A stretch of 64,000 bases of DNA from Rheinheimera sp. A13L (GCF_000217935.1 NZ_AFHI01000023.1:159101-223100); one strand, 5' to 3'; positions 24,004 through 33,944 are shown, counted from the stretch's first letter. Numbers and translations are program-made. Notes: generated by a model from the letters alone, not told the origin.

Positions 24004-24746
24004 TGAAAGCTGTTATCAAACTGAACTGTGATTTAGGCGAAAGTTTTGCCGCTTATCAAATGGGGCTGGATGCAGAGGTGATGCCGCTGATTGATCAGGC
24101 CAATATCGCTTGTGGTTTTCATGCCGGCGACCCTAGTGTATTGGTGAACACCTTAACTTTGGCTAAAGAACATCAGGTAGAGATTGGTGCTCATCCGAGT
24201 TACGACGATAAACAGGGTTTTGGTCGCCGCTCGGTAAAAATGGCGGCTGATGAGTTAAAGCATTTACTCTGGTACCAGATTGCCGCAGTAGATGGGGTGG
24301 CAAAAAGCCTTGGGCTGGAGCTGAGTTATGTCAAACCACATGGTGCTTTGTATAACGATATGATGGCAAGCCCAGCCTTACTTGAAACTGTGATGGAAGC
24401 CGTTGCCAGTTACCATAAACCCTTAAAGTTGATGCTTTTAGCCACGGGCGCTGCAAAACAACATAAGCTGTTGGCAGAGCGTTACAAGCTTGAATTGCTA
24501 TTTGAAGCTTTTGCGGACAGACGCTATCAGAGTGATGGTTCGTTAACACCTCGCAGTCAGGCGGGCAGCGTATTGGATCATCAGGCCGCTTTAGTGCAAG
24601 TGCAGCAGTTACTGCAAAGTGGCACAGTGCAAAGTGATACAGGCGAGTTAGTGGCTATTGAGGCCGATACCTTGTGTGTGCATGGCGACAATCCCGCAGC
24701 ACTTGCCTTAGTGCAGTCCATTCGCACGTTACTGGGTACAGCATGA
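24003..24746 (+). CDS. pxpA: 5-oxoprolinase subunit A
   Basis: 247 residues of the LamB/YcsF family (KLNCDLGESFAAYQMG, IANIACGFHAGDP-like ANIACGFHAGD, IGAHPSYDDKQGFGRR, VKPHGALYND, EAFADRRYQSDGSLTPR, CVHGDNP). With PxpB and PxpC it forms the ATP-dependent bacterial 5-oxoprolinase, opening 5-oxoproline to glutamate. Start overlaps the preceding stop and its own stop overlaps pxpB (ATGA). Confidence 0.95.
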   Translation: MKAVIKLNCDLGESFAAYQMGLDAEVMPLIDQANIACGFHAGDPSVLVNTLTLAKEHQVEIGAHPSYDDKQGFGRRSVKMAADELKHLLWYQIAAVDGVAKSLGLELSYVKPHGALYNDMMASPALLETVMEAVASYHKPLKLMLLATGAAKQHKLLAERYKLELLFEAFADRRYQSDGSLTPRSQAGSVLDHQAALVQVQQLLQSGTVQSDTGELVAIEADTLCVHGDNPAALALVQSIRTLLGTA

Positions 24747-25444
24747 TCCAACTGGAACTGGCAGGTGAAAATGCGCTGATCCTGTATTTATCGGCAGAAA
24801 TCTCGGCGCAGAATCTTTCACAGCTTCAGCAGTTGCAACACCAAATCCGCAGCCTGCTTGATGAGCAACTGCAAGAATTGTTGCCCTCTTATGCGTCCTT
24901 GCTGATTGTGCTCAAACCTCAGCATAAAGGGGTGTGGGCTATTAAAACTATGCTGGAACAACAGCTTGTACTCTCTGCTACTCATAGTGAACAACAAGGC
25001 CAACTGCTTATTTTACCTGTGTATTACCACAATGCCTGGGATCTGGAGCATGTTGCTCACAAAGCAGGCTTAACCACAGATCAGGTGATTGAACTGCATC
25101 AGGCCGAAGAATACAGAGTGTACGCCATAGGTTTTGCACCGGGTTTTGCGTATTTGGGTGAATTAGACGCACGCCTTGCCACTGCACGGTTAAAAAGCCC
25201 ACGCGCTAAAGTGCCCAAGGGTGCTGTTGCTATTGCCGACCGGCAAACTGCTGTCTATCCGGCTGAGTCACCAGGCGGCTGGAATATTCTGGGCTTATGC
25301 CCAACGCCATTATTTGAACCAGAACATGCCGGTACGGCAAAGCCTCTAATGCCTTTTGTTGTAGGGGATAAAGTGCGTTTTCAATCCATCAGCAAGGATG
25401 AGTTCTTCGCTTTAGGTGGCCAGTTACCGCAGGAGTTGTGCTGA
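24743..25444 (+). CDS. pxpB: 5-oxoprolinase subunit B
   Basis: 233 residues from the ATG that overlaps the pxpA stop. KipI/allophanate-hydrolase subunit 1 fold: signature segments YAIGFAPGFAYLGELD, LKSPRAKVPKGAVAIADRQTAVYPAESPGGWNILG (in family pattern) and FVVGDKVRF. It pairs with PxpC to form the ATP-using part of 5-oxoprolinase. In Bacillus the same pair was first described as KipI-KipA. Confidence 0.95.
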   Translation: MIQLELAGENALILYLSAEISAQNLSQLQQLQHQIRSLLDEQLQELLPSYASLLIVLKPQHKGVWAIKTMLEQQLVLSATHSEQQGQLLILPVYYHNAWDLEHVAHKAGLTTDQVIELHQAEEYRVYAIGFAPGFAYLGELDARLATARLKSPRAKVPKGAVAIADRQTAVYPAESPGGWNILGLCPTPLFEPEHAGTAKPLMPFVVGDKVRFQSISKDEFFALGGQLPQELC

Positions 25445-26388
25445 TGTCTGCTTTTGTCGTATTAAAAGCCGGAGTACAAGCTACCTTGCAGGACCAGGGC
25501 CGTTTTGGTGTTGCCCATTTGGGATTAACTCAGGGCGGGCCTGCAGATTATGCCAGCTATCGTATCGCCGATTTGTTACTGCAAAACCCAAACCCCAGCT
25601 GTCAGATTGAAGTCGCAGTGGGTGGTTTTAGCCTGCTGGCGTTAACAGATACTGTGTTTTGTGTCACTGGTGGCGCTATGCCACTGACAGTCAACGGTCA
25701 GCCTAAAAGCTTATGGCAGACTCATCGCATAAAAAAAGATGATGTACTTGAACTTGGTTTTGCCACATCCGGCCTGCGTTGTTATCTGGCTGTAGCCGGA
25801 GGTTTTAAATTACCAAAAGACTTTGGCAGCAACAGCACTGTGCTGCGGGAAAAAATTGGAGGCATTGGCGGAGCTGCATTACAGCCAGGCCAGTTTTTAC
25901 CTGCTGTTTCAGTCTATCGACCCTTATTGTGGGCTTTGCCTGAAAAGCTCTGGCCTGATTATTCTGCACCGCTGCAACTTGGGCTGCTACCTGGTTATCA
26001 GCAGCATTGGTTTGACGAGTCTCAGTGGCAGCAGCTTTACAGCACCGATTATCAGGTGTCTGCTTTGTATGACCGCATGGGGTATCGCTTGCAAGGTGAG
26101 CCGCTGTTGTACCAGCCAAGGGCTTTGTTGTCCGAAGGTATTTGTTATGGCGCAGTGCAATTGCCGCCTGATGGTTTACCTATAGTGCTGTTAAACGACA
26201 GACAAACCTTAGGGGGGTATCCTAAACCCGGCGTCGTTCTGGCACGGGATGCGGCAGCTTTGGCGCAGTGTCAGCAAGGCCATCCGATCCGTTTTTACCC
26301 TGTATCACCAGAGCAGCTTGAAGCAGAACAGAGGCAGAAAAGTCGCTACTGGGCTGAACTTGCTATGGAATTCCGGAGTCTGGTTTGA
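25444..26388 (+). CDS. pxpC: 5-oxoprolinase subunit C
   Basis: 314 residues, KipA/allophanate-hydrolase subunit 2 family: ATLQDQGRFGVAHLGLTQGGPAD, CVTGGAMPLTVNG, YLAVAGGF, YDRMGYRLQGEPL, EGICYGAVQLPPDGLPIVLLNDRQT and GYPKPGVV (consecutive family blocks). ATG at 25444 overlaps the pxpB stop (TGATG) and has AGGAG eight to nine bases before it; the GTG two codons upstream is less likely. Confidence 0.95.
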   Translation: MSAFVVLKAGVQATLQDQGRFGVAHLGLTQGGPADYASYRIADLLLQNPNPSCQIEVAVGGFSLLALTDTVFCVTGGAMPLTVNGQPKSLWQTHRIKKDDVLELGFATSGLRCYLAVAGGFKLPKDFGSNSTVLREKIGGIGGAALQPGQFLPAVSVYRPLLWALPEKLWPDYSAPLQLGLLPGYQQHWFDESQWQQLYSTDYQVSALYDRMGYRLQGEPLLYQPRALLSEGICYGAVQLPPDGLPIVLLNDRQTLGGYPKPGVVLARDAAALAQCQQGHPIRFYPVSPEQLEAEQRQKSRYWAELAMEFRSLV

Positions 26389-27233
26389 AAGATTTGCTAC
26401 CCCTCAGCCAACAGATAGAGCATATGCTGGTACGGCAGAATGTAAGGGGTATGGCGACCTTATTGCCTTATCTGAAAACAGGTTCTTACTTAAGAGCTGC
26501 CCGTTTAATCGCAAAAACAAAAGGGCTGGTACTGATAGGCACAGGTTTTCCGGTCGGCGATAGTTTTGAAACCGACGGACCTGTAGGGGCCATTGTGTTG
26601 TATCAGCTTGTCGAAAAGCTGGGAGCCAGGGCTATGCTGGCCTGTGGTTATCCTTTGTTTTCTGCGCTAAAAAACGATTATGCCTGCCTGGAGTTGCCGG
26701 TCAACAGCGTCGATGCGGCAGCATTTGCCCTGCAGGCGTTGCAACAACTAGAGCCTGAATTAATTATTTCAATAGAAAGACCAGGTTTGGCCGCAGATGG
26801 TCGCTATTACAATATGCGCGCTGTGGATATCAGCGCCCGTTGTGCCAACTTTGATGTGTTTTTTCAGCAGGCCAGTTGCCCAACTATAGCCATAGGGGAT
26901 GGCGGCAATGAAATTGGTATGGGAAATCTTTATCAGGCCCTGTCGCAGCTGGCTATTACGCCTGCGGTCACGGGCTGTGATGAATTACTGCTGGCGGATG
27001 TATCCAACTGGGCTGCCTATGGACTGCTGGCTTTGGTATCAGCAATCAGAGATGCAGAAACAGGCGAGGGCTGGTTGCTCGATTGTCAGCCTGCTCAACT
27101 TTTACAGTATTTAGTGAGTCGGGGTTGTGTGGATGGTGTGACAGGACTTGCTAGTATCACCGAAGACAGTTTGCCGCCAGAACATGCGATGCAGCTGATC
27201 CGCGACTTACAACAACTTTGTTTTGAAATCTAA
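26385..27233 (+). CDS. DUF4392 protein, D-glutamate cyclase C-terminal family
   Basis: 282 residues. Family signatures: GTGFPVGDSFETDGPVGAIVLYQ, ISIERPGLAADGRYYNMRAVDIS and AIGDGGNEIGMGN. This domain is the C-terminal half of mammalian mitochondrial D-glutamate cyclase (DGLUCY); bacterial members are named D-glutamate cyclase or DUF4392. The start is TTG at 26385, overlapping the pxpC stop, with GGAG seven bases upstream. With the DUF1445 gene at the head of the operon, both halves of the mammalian enzyme are present as separate proteins around pxpABC. Confidence 0.88.
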   Translation: MKDLLPLSQQIEHMLVRQNVRGMATLLPYLKTGSYLRAARLIAKTKGLVLIGTGFPVGDSFETDGPVGAIVLYQLVEKLGARAMLACGYPLFSALKNDYACLELPVNSVDAAAFALQALQQLEPELIISIERPGLAADGRYYNMRAVDISARCANFDVFFQQASCPTIAIGDGGNEIGMGNLYQALSQLAITPAVTGCDELLLADVSNWAAYGLLALVSAIRDAETGEGWLLDCQPAQLLQYLVSRGCVDGVTGLASITEDSLPPEHAMQLIRDLQQLCFEI

Positions 27234-27251
27234 AGGCTTACAGGAACAACC

Positions 27252-28109
27252 ATGAGTGTGGTGTATTTAAACGGGCAATTTATGCCTTTGGGCGAAGCTA
27301 AAATTTCGCCTATGGACAGAGGCTTTTTATTTGGTGACGGTATTTATGAAGTGATCCCATCTTATGCCGGGCTTTGTGTTGGGTTTGCCGCCCATATCCA
27401 GCGCTTACAGCAAGGCTTAGCTGCGCTGGAGATCCGCTGTGCTTTAACAGCACAAGACTGGAAAGCATTGGTACAGCAACTGATCCAACAAAATGGTGCT
27501 GGTAATCTGGGTATATATCTGCATGTCAGCCGTGGTACAGACAGCAAAAGAGCCCATGCTTACCCGCAGGATATTCCGGCCACTATTTTTGCCTACTGTT
27601 TTGATATAGCTGCTGAACCAGAAGCGGATATAGACAAAGCGCCGCGCTATAAGGTGATGACCGCCACAGATTTACGTTGGCAGCGCTGCCATATTAAATC
27701 CACGGCTTTGCTGGGGAATGTGATGCATCACCAGCAAGCTGCGGCTTTGGGGTTAAACGAATGTATTTTGTTTGATGAGCAAGGCTTTTTAACTGAAGGC
27801 AGTTCCACCAATGTGTTTATTGTCAAAAAGGGGCTCGTGATCACGCCGCCTTTGAGTTCTCAGATTTTACCCGGCATTACCCGTCAGTTGCTGCTGAGTA
27901 TTTTGCGTCAGCACAGCACTATCCAGGTGGAAGAGCGGTCTGTCAGCAAAAACGAAGTACTTTGTGCCGATGAGGTATGGCTTACCAGCTCCAGTAAAGA
28001 AGTTGCAGCTGTGGTGGAAGTGGATGGATTAATTATAGGAGCCGGAAAGCCTGGTCCTCTTTGGCTTAAAGCGCAAAGTTTGTTCAAAATCAATAAATAT
28101 AATTATTGA
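27252..28109 (+). CDS. dat: D-amino-acid transaminase (PLP fold type IV)
   Basis: 285 residues of the class IV aminotransferase family. Segments typical of D-alanine/D-amino-acid transaminases: MDRGFLFGDGIYEVIP, LHVSRGTDSKRAH and RWQRCHIKSTALLGNVMHHQQA, with the PLP-binding lysine at K149 and the family Glu in FDEQGFLTEGSSTNVF. It would move the amino group of D-amino acids (for example D-Ala) to 2-oxoglutarate, giving D-glutamate. Last gene of the operon, 18 bases after the DUF4392 gene. A branched-chain L-transaminase is an alternative, but RWxRCxIKS favours the D-specific type. Confidence 0.85.
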   Translation: MSVVYLNGQFMPLGEAKISPMDRGFLFGDGIYEVIPSYAGLCVGFAAHIQRLQQGLAALEIRCALTAQDWKALVQQLIQQNGAGNLGIYLHVSRGTDSKRAHAYPQDIPATIFAYCFDIAAEPEADIDKAPRYKVMTATDLRWQRCHIKSTALLGNVMHHQQAAALGLNECILFDEQGFLTEGSSTNVFIVKKGLVITPPLSSQILPGITRQLLLSILRQHSTIQVEERSVSKNEVLCADEVWLTSSSKEVAAVVEVDGLIIGAGKPGPLWLKAQSLFKINKYNY

Positions 28110-28290
28110 TTATATCGATATTATCGCTTTTTTGCTCGACAATTGATATAAATGATAAAAACGCAATATTTGAAACTTGGTGTAGGTTGATTCATAGGGC
28201 GGTATCGGTTCTTGGGATTAATTGTGCGTTCTTGTTTATGCATTAGATTTGTTGCAAGTTCATTTAGTTGGATCAAAGGGCGGGAATGAT

Positions 28291-29916
28291 ATGTCAGTAA
28301 GAAACTATAAGATAGGTTCCAGATTGTTAGCTGGTTTTGCCGTATTAGGATTGATACTGTTACTTCAAGGCAGTTTATCTCTGGTGACTATGTCGCATAT
28401 GAGGGCGGTTTCAACAGAAATTGAAGAGAACACTATCCCAAGCCTGGAGAGCTTGGCAGCACTGAATCTGAGTATGATGAGAGGCCGGATTTACACCTAC
28501 CGCTTGCTGTTGGCAGAAACAGAAGCGCAAAAATCGGACTATGAAAAAGCACTGGTTCAGGTTAAATCAGAATTGGAAAACTATGAAAAATCTTATGAAG
28601 CACTTCTGTCCACAGCTGAAGAACGTGGTGTTTATCAGCAGTTAATTGCAGCCCAACAAGGTTATTTCAACGGGCAGAAGTCACTTCTGCAGAGTCTGGC
28701 TGACGGCAATAGAGCGGACGCCATTCGTATCAGTACTGAAGATATGTCCGGCTATGCCGATCAAATGACTCAGTCATTATTAAAGCTGGCTCAGCTGAAT
28801 CGTGAATATGGTGAACAGCTGACTGCAGCTTCAAACGAGGAATACGGCATAAGCCAGATACTGGTTATAATGGCCATAGCTTTTGGTGTTTTAATCAGTA
28901 TTGTTATCGCACTTTGGATGACCCGCAGTATCACAGCGCCTATGACAGAAGCCGTTGTTGTGGCTGAAACTGTAGCTTCCGGCGATTTAACCCAAAAAAT
29001 AATGGTCACTGGTGAAGATGAAGCCAGCCGGCTGATGGCGGCTTTGCTGAAAATGCAGCATAACCTGCGGGACGCGATGAGCCATATTTCCAACTCTTCG
29101 AATCAATTGGCGTCAGCCTCAGAAGAACTCAATTCAGTGACTGAAGATTCTTCCCGTGGTTTACAGCAACAAAATGACGAAATTCAGCAGGCTGCCACTG
29201 CCATTACACAAATGAGCTCTGCTGTGGATGAAGTGGCGCAAACTGCAGTTCAAACCTCAGAGCAATCCACTGAGTCGGCCAAAATGGCAGTGCAAGGCCA
29301 GCGGCAAGTGGATGAAACTGTGATTGCTATCCGCGATATGAATCAGGATGTGGCTTTAACTTCCGAACTTATTCAGGGCCTGGCAGTGCAGTCGCAAGAT
29401 ATAGGCAAAGTGCTGGATGTGATCCGTGCTATTGCTGAACAAACCAACTTACTGGCGCTGAATGCTGCTATAGAAGCGGCTCGGGCAGGGGATGCAGGCC
29501 GTGGTTTTGCTGTGGTTGCGGATGAAGTGCGGGCTCTGGCTCACCGTACTCAAACCTCTACCCGTGAAATAGAAGAAATGATTGCCAAAATTCGCAGTGG
29601 TACTGGCGATGCAGTGAATGCGATGAAACACAGCAGTGAAAAAGCTGGCTATGCGCTCACTGTGGCTCAGGCTGCAGGTGAGGCTTTGACCATTATTACC
29701 CAGCGGATTAATAAAATCAGCGACAGTAATCTGGTGATTGCAAGCGCAGCCGAAGAACAAGCGAAAGTTGCCCGTGAAATTGACCGTAATATTGTTAATA
29801 TCAGTGATTTAGCAGCACAAACTGCAGCAGGAGCCAACCAGACCAGCGCTTCTGCTCATGAATTATCCCGTTTAGCTGTGGATTTAAATTCGTTGGTCAC
29901 GCGCTTTAAAGTATAA
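28291..29916 (+). CDS. Methyl-accepting chemotaxis protein, copy 1 of a tandem pair
   Basis: 541 residues from ATG 28291 (the earlier in-frame start has no support). First membrane segment about 10-30, a four-helix periplasmic ligand domain (about 35-190, 4HB_MCP type), second membrane segment about 192-212 ([21 protein letters not shown]), HAMP, and the signalling domain with [20 protein letters not shown]. From the second membrane segment to the stop, and some 15 bases beyond, it is almost identical to the next receptor, while the ligand domains differ. This indicates a tandem duplication with homogenised signalling halves. Confidence 0.92.
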   Translation: MSVRNYKIGSRLLAGFAVLGLILLLQGSLSLVTMSHMRAVSTEIEENTIPSLESLAALNLSMMRGRIYTYRLLLAETEAQKSDYEKALVQVKSELENYEKSYEALLSTAEERGVYQQLIAAQQGYFNGQKSLLQSLADGNRADAIRISTEDMSGYADQMTQSLLKLAQLNREYGEQLTAASNEEYGISQILVIMAIAFGVLISIVIALWMTRSITAPMTEAVVVAETVASGDLTQKIMVTGEDEASRLMAALLKMQHNLRDAMSHISNSSNQLASASEELNSVTEDSSRGLQQQNDEIQQAATAITQMSSAVDEVAQTAVQTSEQSTESAKMAVQGQRQVDETVIAIRDMNQDVALTSELIQGLAVQSQDIGKVLDVIRAIAEQTNLLALNAAIEAARAGDAGRGFAVVADEVRALAHRTQTSTREIEEMIAKIRSGTGDAVNAMKHSSEKAGYALTVAQAAGEALTIITQRINKISDSNLVIASAAEEQAKVAREIDRNIVNISDLAAQTAAGANQTSASAHELSRLAVDLNSLVTRFKV

Positions 29917-29930
29917 ACAGAGGTTGTTTG

Positions 29931-30190
29931 CATGGACGCAGTATTACCGCTCTTGGCACGAGTGCATCAGTTTGATGTACTCGTGGTTTTACTGTATTAC
30001 CAGATTCTGTATCTTTGCTGTCATAGCTACAATATCAGCTGTCTCTAATTTTTGTCCGAGTTTAATTTATCAGCCTCCTGACCTTGTTATTTGAAACTAG
30101 TTTATAGCTGCTGTGTTGTTTATCCGGCCTGTCAGCCAAAATGAAATGCTTTGCAGCGCTTCATGCGCTGCAGTTAGGTCGCCCGCACCA
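29931..30190 (+). pseudogene. Decayed copy of the DUF418 (YeiB-like) gene
   Basis: Starts with ATGGACGCAGT, the same first bases and the same spacing after the chemoreceptor stop as the DUF418 gene at 31951. The similarity continues (CACGAGTGCATC...TTTGATG; later AATTTATCAGC and CTGACCTTGTTATTTG match 32152-32180) but is broken by deletions, frameshifts and stops. The right edge is approximate. It shows that the duplicated unit was chemoreceptor plus DUF418. Confidence 0.7.
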
Positions 30191-30309
30191 GTACGGGGAA
30201 TAAGGGTTAATGCTTTGTAGTATTTTGAGTTTTTTTGTGATTTTTCGCCTATGCTTTGTGTTTGTAACAAATGTTAGAGAGTAAATATCACAACATAGGA
30301 TGGATATGT

Positions 30310-31935
30310 ATGCTTTTAAGGAACTATAAAATTGGGGCCCGCTTATTGGCTGGTTTTGCTGTATTAGGGTTATTGGTCGTGTTACAAGGCAGTATCGCGC
30401 TTCTTACTATGGGCCAGATGCGCACTGTTTCGGCAGAAATTGAAGAGAACACGCTCCCCAGTCTGGATAATCTGTCAGGGCTGAACTTAAGTATGATGAG
30501 AGTCAGGATTAACACCTTTCGTTTGATCCTTGCGGAAACGGACACACAAAAAGCAGATTACAGAGCCACTCTGGATAAAGTCAGATCTGACGTCACAATG
30601 TACCAACAAGCCTATGAAAAACTGATTTCGATTACCGGAGAACGAGAAGTTTATCAGGATTTTTCATCTGCCCAGCAGCAATACTTTGCTGGTCAGAACC
30701 TGTTATTACAAGCCTTGGAAGCCTCTGACAAAAATGAAGCTACTCGTATCAGCAACGAAGAATTAACAGTGCATTCGGACCGAATGACTCAAACCTTGCT
30801 AAAGTTGGTGCAAATGAATCGTGAGTATTCAGGGCAACAAACAAAGTTGTCAGCGCAGAGCTATGAAACCAGTAAGATCCTGATGATCTGTGCAATTTTG
30901 GTTGGCATAGTGGTGAGCATTTTTATCGCTTTGTGGATGACCCGCAGTATCACAGCGCCTATGACAGAAGCCGTTGTTGTGGCTGAAACTGTAGCTTCAG
31001 GGGATTTAACCCAAAAAATAACGGTCACTGGTGAAGATGAAGCCAGCCGGCTGATGGCGGCTTTGCTGAAAATGCAGCATAACCTGCGGGACGCGATGAG
31101 CCATATTTCCAATTCGTCGAATCAATTGGCGTCAGCCTCAGAAGAACTGAATTCAGTGACTGAAGATTCTTCCCGTGGTTTACAGCAACAAAATGACGAA
31201 ATTCAGCAGGCTGCAACTGCCATTACACAAATGAGCTCTGCTGTGGATGAAGTAGCGCAAACTGCAGTTCAAACCTCAGAGCAATCCACTGAGTCGGCCA
31301 AAATGGCAGTGCAAGGCCAGCAGCAAGTGGATGAAACTGTAACAGCCATCCGTGATATGAATCAGGATGTGGCTTTAACTTCCGAACTTATTCAGGGTCT
31401 GGCGGTGCAATCGCAGGATATAGGCAAAGTGCTGGATGTGATCCGTGCTATTGCAGAACAAACCAACTTACTGGCGCTGAATGCTGCTATAGAAGCGGCG
31501 CGGGCAGGGGATGCAGGTCGGGGTTTTGCCGTGGTTGCGGATGAAGTGCGGGCTCTGGCTCACCGTACTCAAACCTCTACCCGTGAAATAGAAGAAATGA
31601 TTGCCAAAATTCGCAGTGGTACTGGTGATGCAGTGAATGCGATGAAACACAGCAGTGAAAAAGCAGGCCATGCCTTAACTGTGGCTCAGGCTGCAGGTGA
31701 GGCTCTGACTATTATTACCCAGCGGATTAATAAAATCAGTGACAGTAATCTGGTGATTGCAAGCGCAGCAGAAGAACAAGCGAAAGTTGCCCGTGAAATT
31801 GACCGTAATATAGTGAATATCAGTGATTTAGCTGCACAAACTGCAGCAGGAGCCAATCAGACCAGCGCCTCTGCTCATGAACTATCCCGTTTAGCTGTGG
31901 ATTTAAATTCGTTGGTCACGCGCTTTAAAGTATAA
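30310..31935 (+). CDS. Methyl-accepting chemotaxis protein, copy 2 of a tandem pair
   Basis: Also 541 residues from ATG 30310, the same length as its neighbour. N-terminal membrane segment, a divergent four-helix periplasmic domain, second membrane segment ([20 protein letters not shown]), HAMP and an almost identical signalling domain ([20 protein letters not shown]). The difference confined to the ligand half suggests that the two receptors sense different signals and share a signalling output. Followed after 15 bases by the interrupted DUF418 gene. Confidence 0.92.
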   Translation: MLLRNYKIGARLLAGFAVLGLLVVLQGSIALLTMGQMRTVSAEIEENTLPSLDNLSGLNLSMMRVRINTFRLILAETDTQKADYRATLDKVRSDVTMYQQAYEKLISITGEREVYQDFSSAQQQYFAGQNLLLQALEASDKNEATRISNEELTVHSDRMTQTLLKLVQMNREYSGQQTKLSAQSYETSKILMICAILVGIVVSIFIALWMTRSITAPMTEAVVVAETVASGDLTQKITVTGEDEASRLMAALLKMQHNLRDAMSHISNSSNQLASASEELNSVTEDSSRGLQQQNDEIQQAATAITQMSSAVDEVAQTAVQTSEQSTESAKMAVQGQQQVDETVTAIRDMNQDVALTSELIQGLAVQSQDIGKVLDVIRAIAEQTNLLALNAAIEAARAGDAGRGFAVVADEVRALAHRTQTSTREIEEMIAKIRSGTGDAVNAMKHSSEKAGHALTVAQAAGEALTIITQRINKISDSNLVIASAAEEQAKVAREIDRNIVNISDLAAQTAAGANQTSASAHELSRLAVDLNSLVTRFKV

Positions 31936-31950
31936 ACAGAGGTTGTTTGC

Positions 31951-33363
31951 ATGGACGCAGTACCCCCATGGTCAGCACGAGTGCATCTATTTGATGCACT
32001 GCGTGGTTTTGCCGTGCTGATGATTTTATTTGCAAATGTGTTTGCCTTTGCTTATCCACTTGAACTGGCAGAAAAAGCCGGTCTTTCAGACGCTATGTCG
32101 TTGCTGTCCCAGCTGCAGCATCAGCTGTATCTGCTATTTATCCGGGGTAAATTTATCAGCTTGCTGACCTTGTTATTTGGTGCCAGCTTGTATCTGTTGT
32201 GGCGTCAATCCGGCGGATCAGAGGTCAGGCTTCAAGCCAGAATGTTGGCTTTGTTGCTGATAAGGTTTTGCCACGCCATTTTTATCTGGTCGGGTGATAT
32301 TTTGCTGATGTATGCCGTGGTGGCATTGGGCTTGTTATGGCAGCAGGCACTGCAGTGGACTCCGGCGCAGCAACTAAGTCGGGCTAAAACTTATCTGGTT
32401 GTCGGATTGGTGATTCCAGCGTTGATCTGGCAGGGCCCGTCTGAACCTATTGTTGATCCAGAAGATTCGGAACTGCTGATCGCACTTTATACCGGGCCTT
32501 ACCTGGGGCAGCTATGGCAACAAATTCAGTACGTCGGATTGATTGGGCTGGATTTGTTGCTGGTGAGCTACTGGTGGTGTGGTGGCATGATGTTACTTGC
32601 GATCTGGGGCATGCAGTCAGACTGGCAGCTCTTATTAAAAAAGCACTTTTATACTTTGTTGCTGGTGGCATTTGGGTGTGCTTTATTGCCACTATTCTGG
32701 ACTGGGCTTTCTGTTCAGGGGCAAATTCCTTTGCCATTTCAAATCGTCTCCGACTTATCTTTTGCTTTGATTTACATCAGATTATTTATGCTGATTGTGC
32801 CTGCCTTACCGAAAGTGGTTGAACTGCTCAGGCACTGCGGCCGTTGTTCTTTGTATTTATACCCAAGTAACTTCAAGATGCAGAATTCAGCGGGAGAAAA
32901 AAGCGCTTTAGGCAAGGCAGCTGTTGGAAGCTCTAGTGGTTCTAAAGCGACAACAGTTAACGCGGCATAAAGCGCTTTTAGCCCCGCCCTACGGGAGTCG
33001 CTGGGCGATTGCACTGCGGTGTTAGCCTGTCTCACAAGGTAGCCGACATTGCTTCGCCAGGCCGCCTTGCATTGCAAGCGCCCAGCGGCTCTGAAACTCG
33101 CATCTTGAGGTCACTTGGGTATATACCTTTGGCAGTCTGTGGCGATGGTGCTGTTGTTTCGCTGGTTCTGTCCAGAGTGGTTTGGTCGCCTGGACAGGTT
33201 AGCTTTAACCGGTATTGCCGCGGGTTTTCTGGCACTGCAGCTTCTGTGGGTGCAGCTGTTTTACAAGAAGGGGCAGTTATGGTGGTTTGAGCGGCTCTAT
33301 CGGCGACTTAGTGTGGCGCTGGAAAACAAAATGGCACTGGCAGAAACACAGAGAAGAAGTTGA
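31951..33363 (+). pseudogene. DUF418 (YeiB-like) membrane protein gene interrupted by a MITE-like element
   Basis: The 5' part (31951-32857) encodes the N-terminal DUF418 protein (HLFDALRGFAVLMILFANV, several membrane segments) up to CSLYLY. The 3' part (from 33124) continues LWQSVAMVLLFRWFCPEWFG to the stop at 33363. Removing 32860-33123 (264 bp) rejoins the frame exactly as SLYLYLWQSVAM, giving a normal protein of 382 residues. The element brings an in-frame stop at 32970, so the product is cut to 339 residues with a foreign tail and lacks the last membrane segments. Confidence 0.9.
32860..33121. mobile_element. 262-bp MITE-like element with TA target duplication
   Basis: Terminal inverted repeats TACCCAAGTAACTTCAAGATGC and its counterpart (GCATCTTGAGGTCACTTGGGTA, two mismatches) bound a non-coding interior. 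TA stands on both sides (32858-32859 and 33122-33123). The interior has a long hairpin (CGCTGGGCG...CGCCCAGCG). The ends are shared with the repeats at 917 and 63811, but the interior is different, so it is a second member type of one terminal-repeat family. There is no transposase, so it must have been moved by one encoded elsewhere. Confidence 0.88.
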
Positions 33364-33423
33364 CCTTTAACAACATGCTGATTAACCTTGCGGTTTATTT
33401 ATTCCGGCAAAGGCATTATCAGC

Positions 33424-33903
33424 ATGGCGAATTCTTCCGATCAAAGCACTACAGCCTTAAATCCAAACAGCCAAAAAGCGTTACATTTGGATCAGCAGCT
33501 TTGTTTTGCTTTGTATTCCACCTCTTTAGCTATGACCAAAATGTACAAACCTTTGCTCGACACCCTGGGGTTAACCTATCCACAGTATTTAATCATGCTG
33601 ATTTTGTGGCAAAACGATGGTCTGGCGCTTAAAGACGTGGGCGAGCAGTTGCACATCGACTCAGGGGCTTTAACTCCGGTGATTAAACGTATGGAAGCTA
33701 TGGGCTTATTGATCCGCACTCGTAATCCACAAAACGAACGCACCCTGGAAATCCGTCTAACCAAAGCGGGTTGGGCTATGCGTGAGCAGGCAGTACAGGT
33801 GAACCGTACTGTAGGGGTAAGTTGTGGTTTAGCGGAAACTGAAATCCATGCGTTACGACAGGAATTGGTAGAGCTCAGAGCACAGTTAACTAAAAAATTA
33901 TAA
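33424..33903 (+). CDS. ohrR: Organic-peroxide-sensing MarR-family repressor
   Basis: 159 residues of the MarR family. The reactive cysteine is at C27 in DQQLCFALYSTSLAM and a second at C134, which makes it a two-cysteine OhrR of the Xanthomonas type. Other features: TYPQYLIMLILWQNDGLALKDVGEQL and DSGALTPVIKRMEAMGLL (winged helix). On oxidation by organic hydroperoxides it leaves DNA. Palindromic GTTATCGCGATAAC-type sites in the following 350 bases and before the esterase gene are its probable operators. AAAGG precedes ATG 33424. Confidence 0.93.
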   Translation: MANSSDQSTTALNPNSQKALHLDQQLCFALYSTSLAMTKMYKPLLDTLGLTYPQYLIMLILWQNDGLALKDVGEQLHIDSGALTPVIKRMEAMGLLIRTRNPQNERTLEIRLTKAGWAMREQAVQVNRTVGVSCGLAETEIHALRQELVELRAQLTKKL

Positions 33904-33920
33904 ACAGCAGAGCAATAGAT

Positions 33921-33944
33921 AAGGGCCTTTTGGCCCTTTTTTTA
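33921..33944 (+). terminator. Terminator of ohrR
   Basis: AGGGCC-TTTT-GGCCCT followed by seven T, 18 bases after the ohrR stop. Confidence 0.85.
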
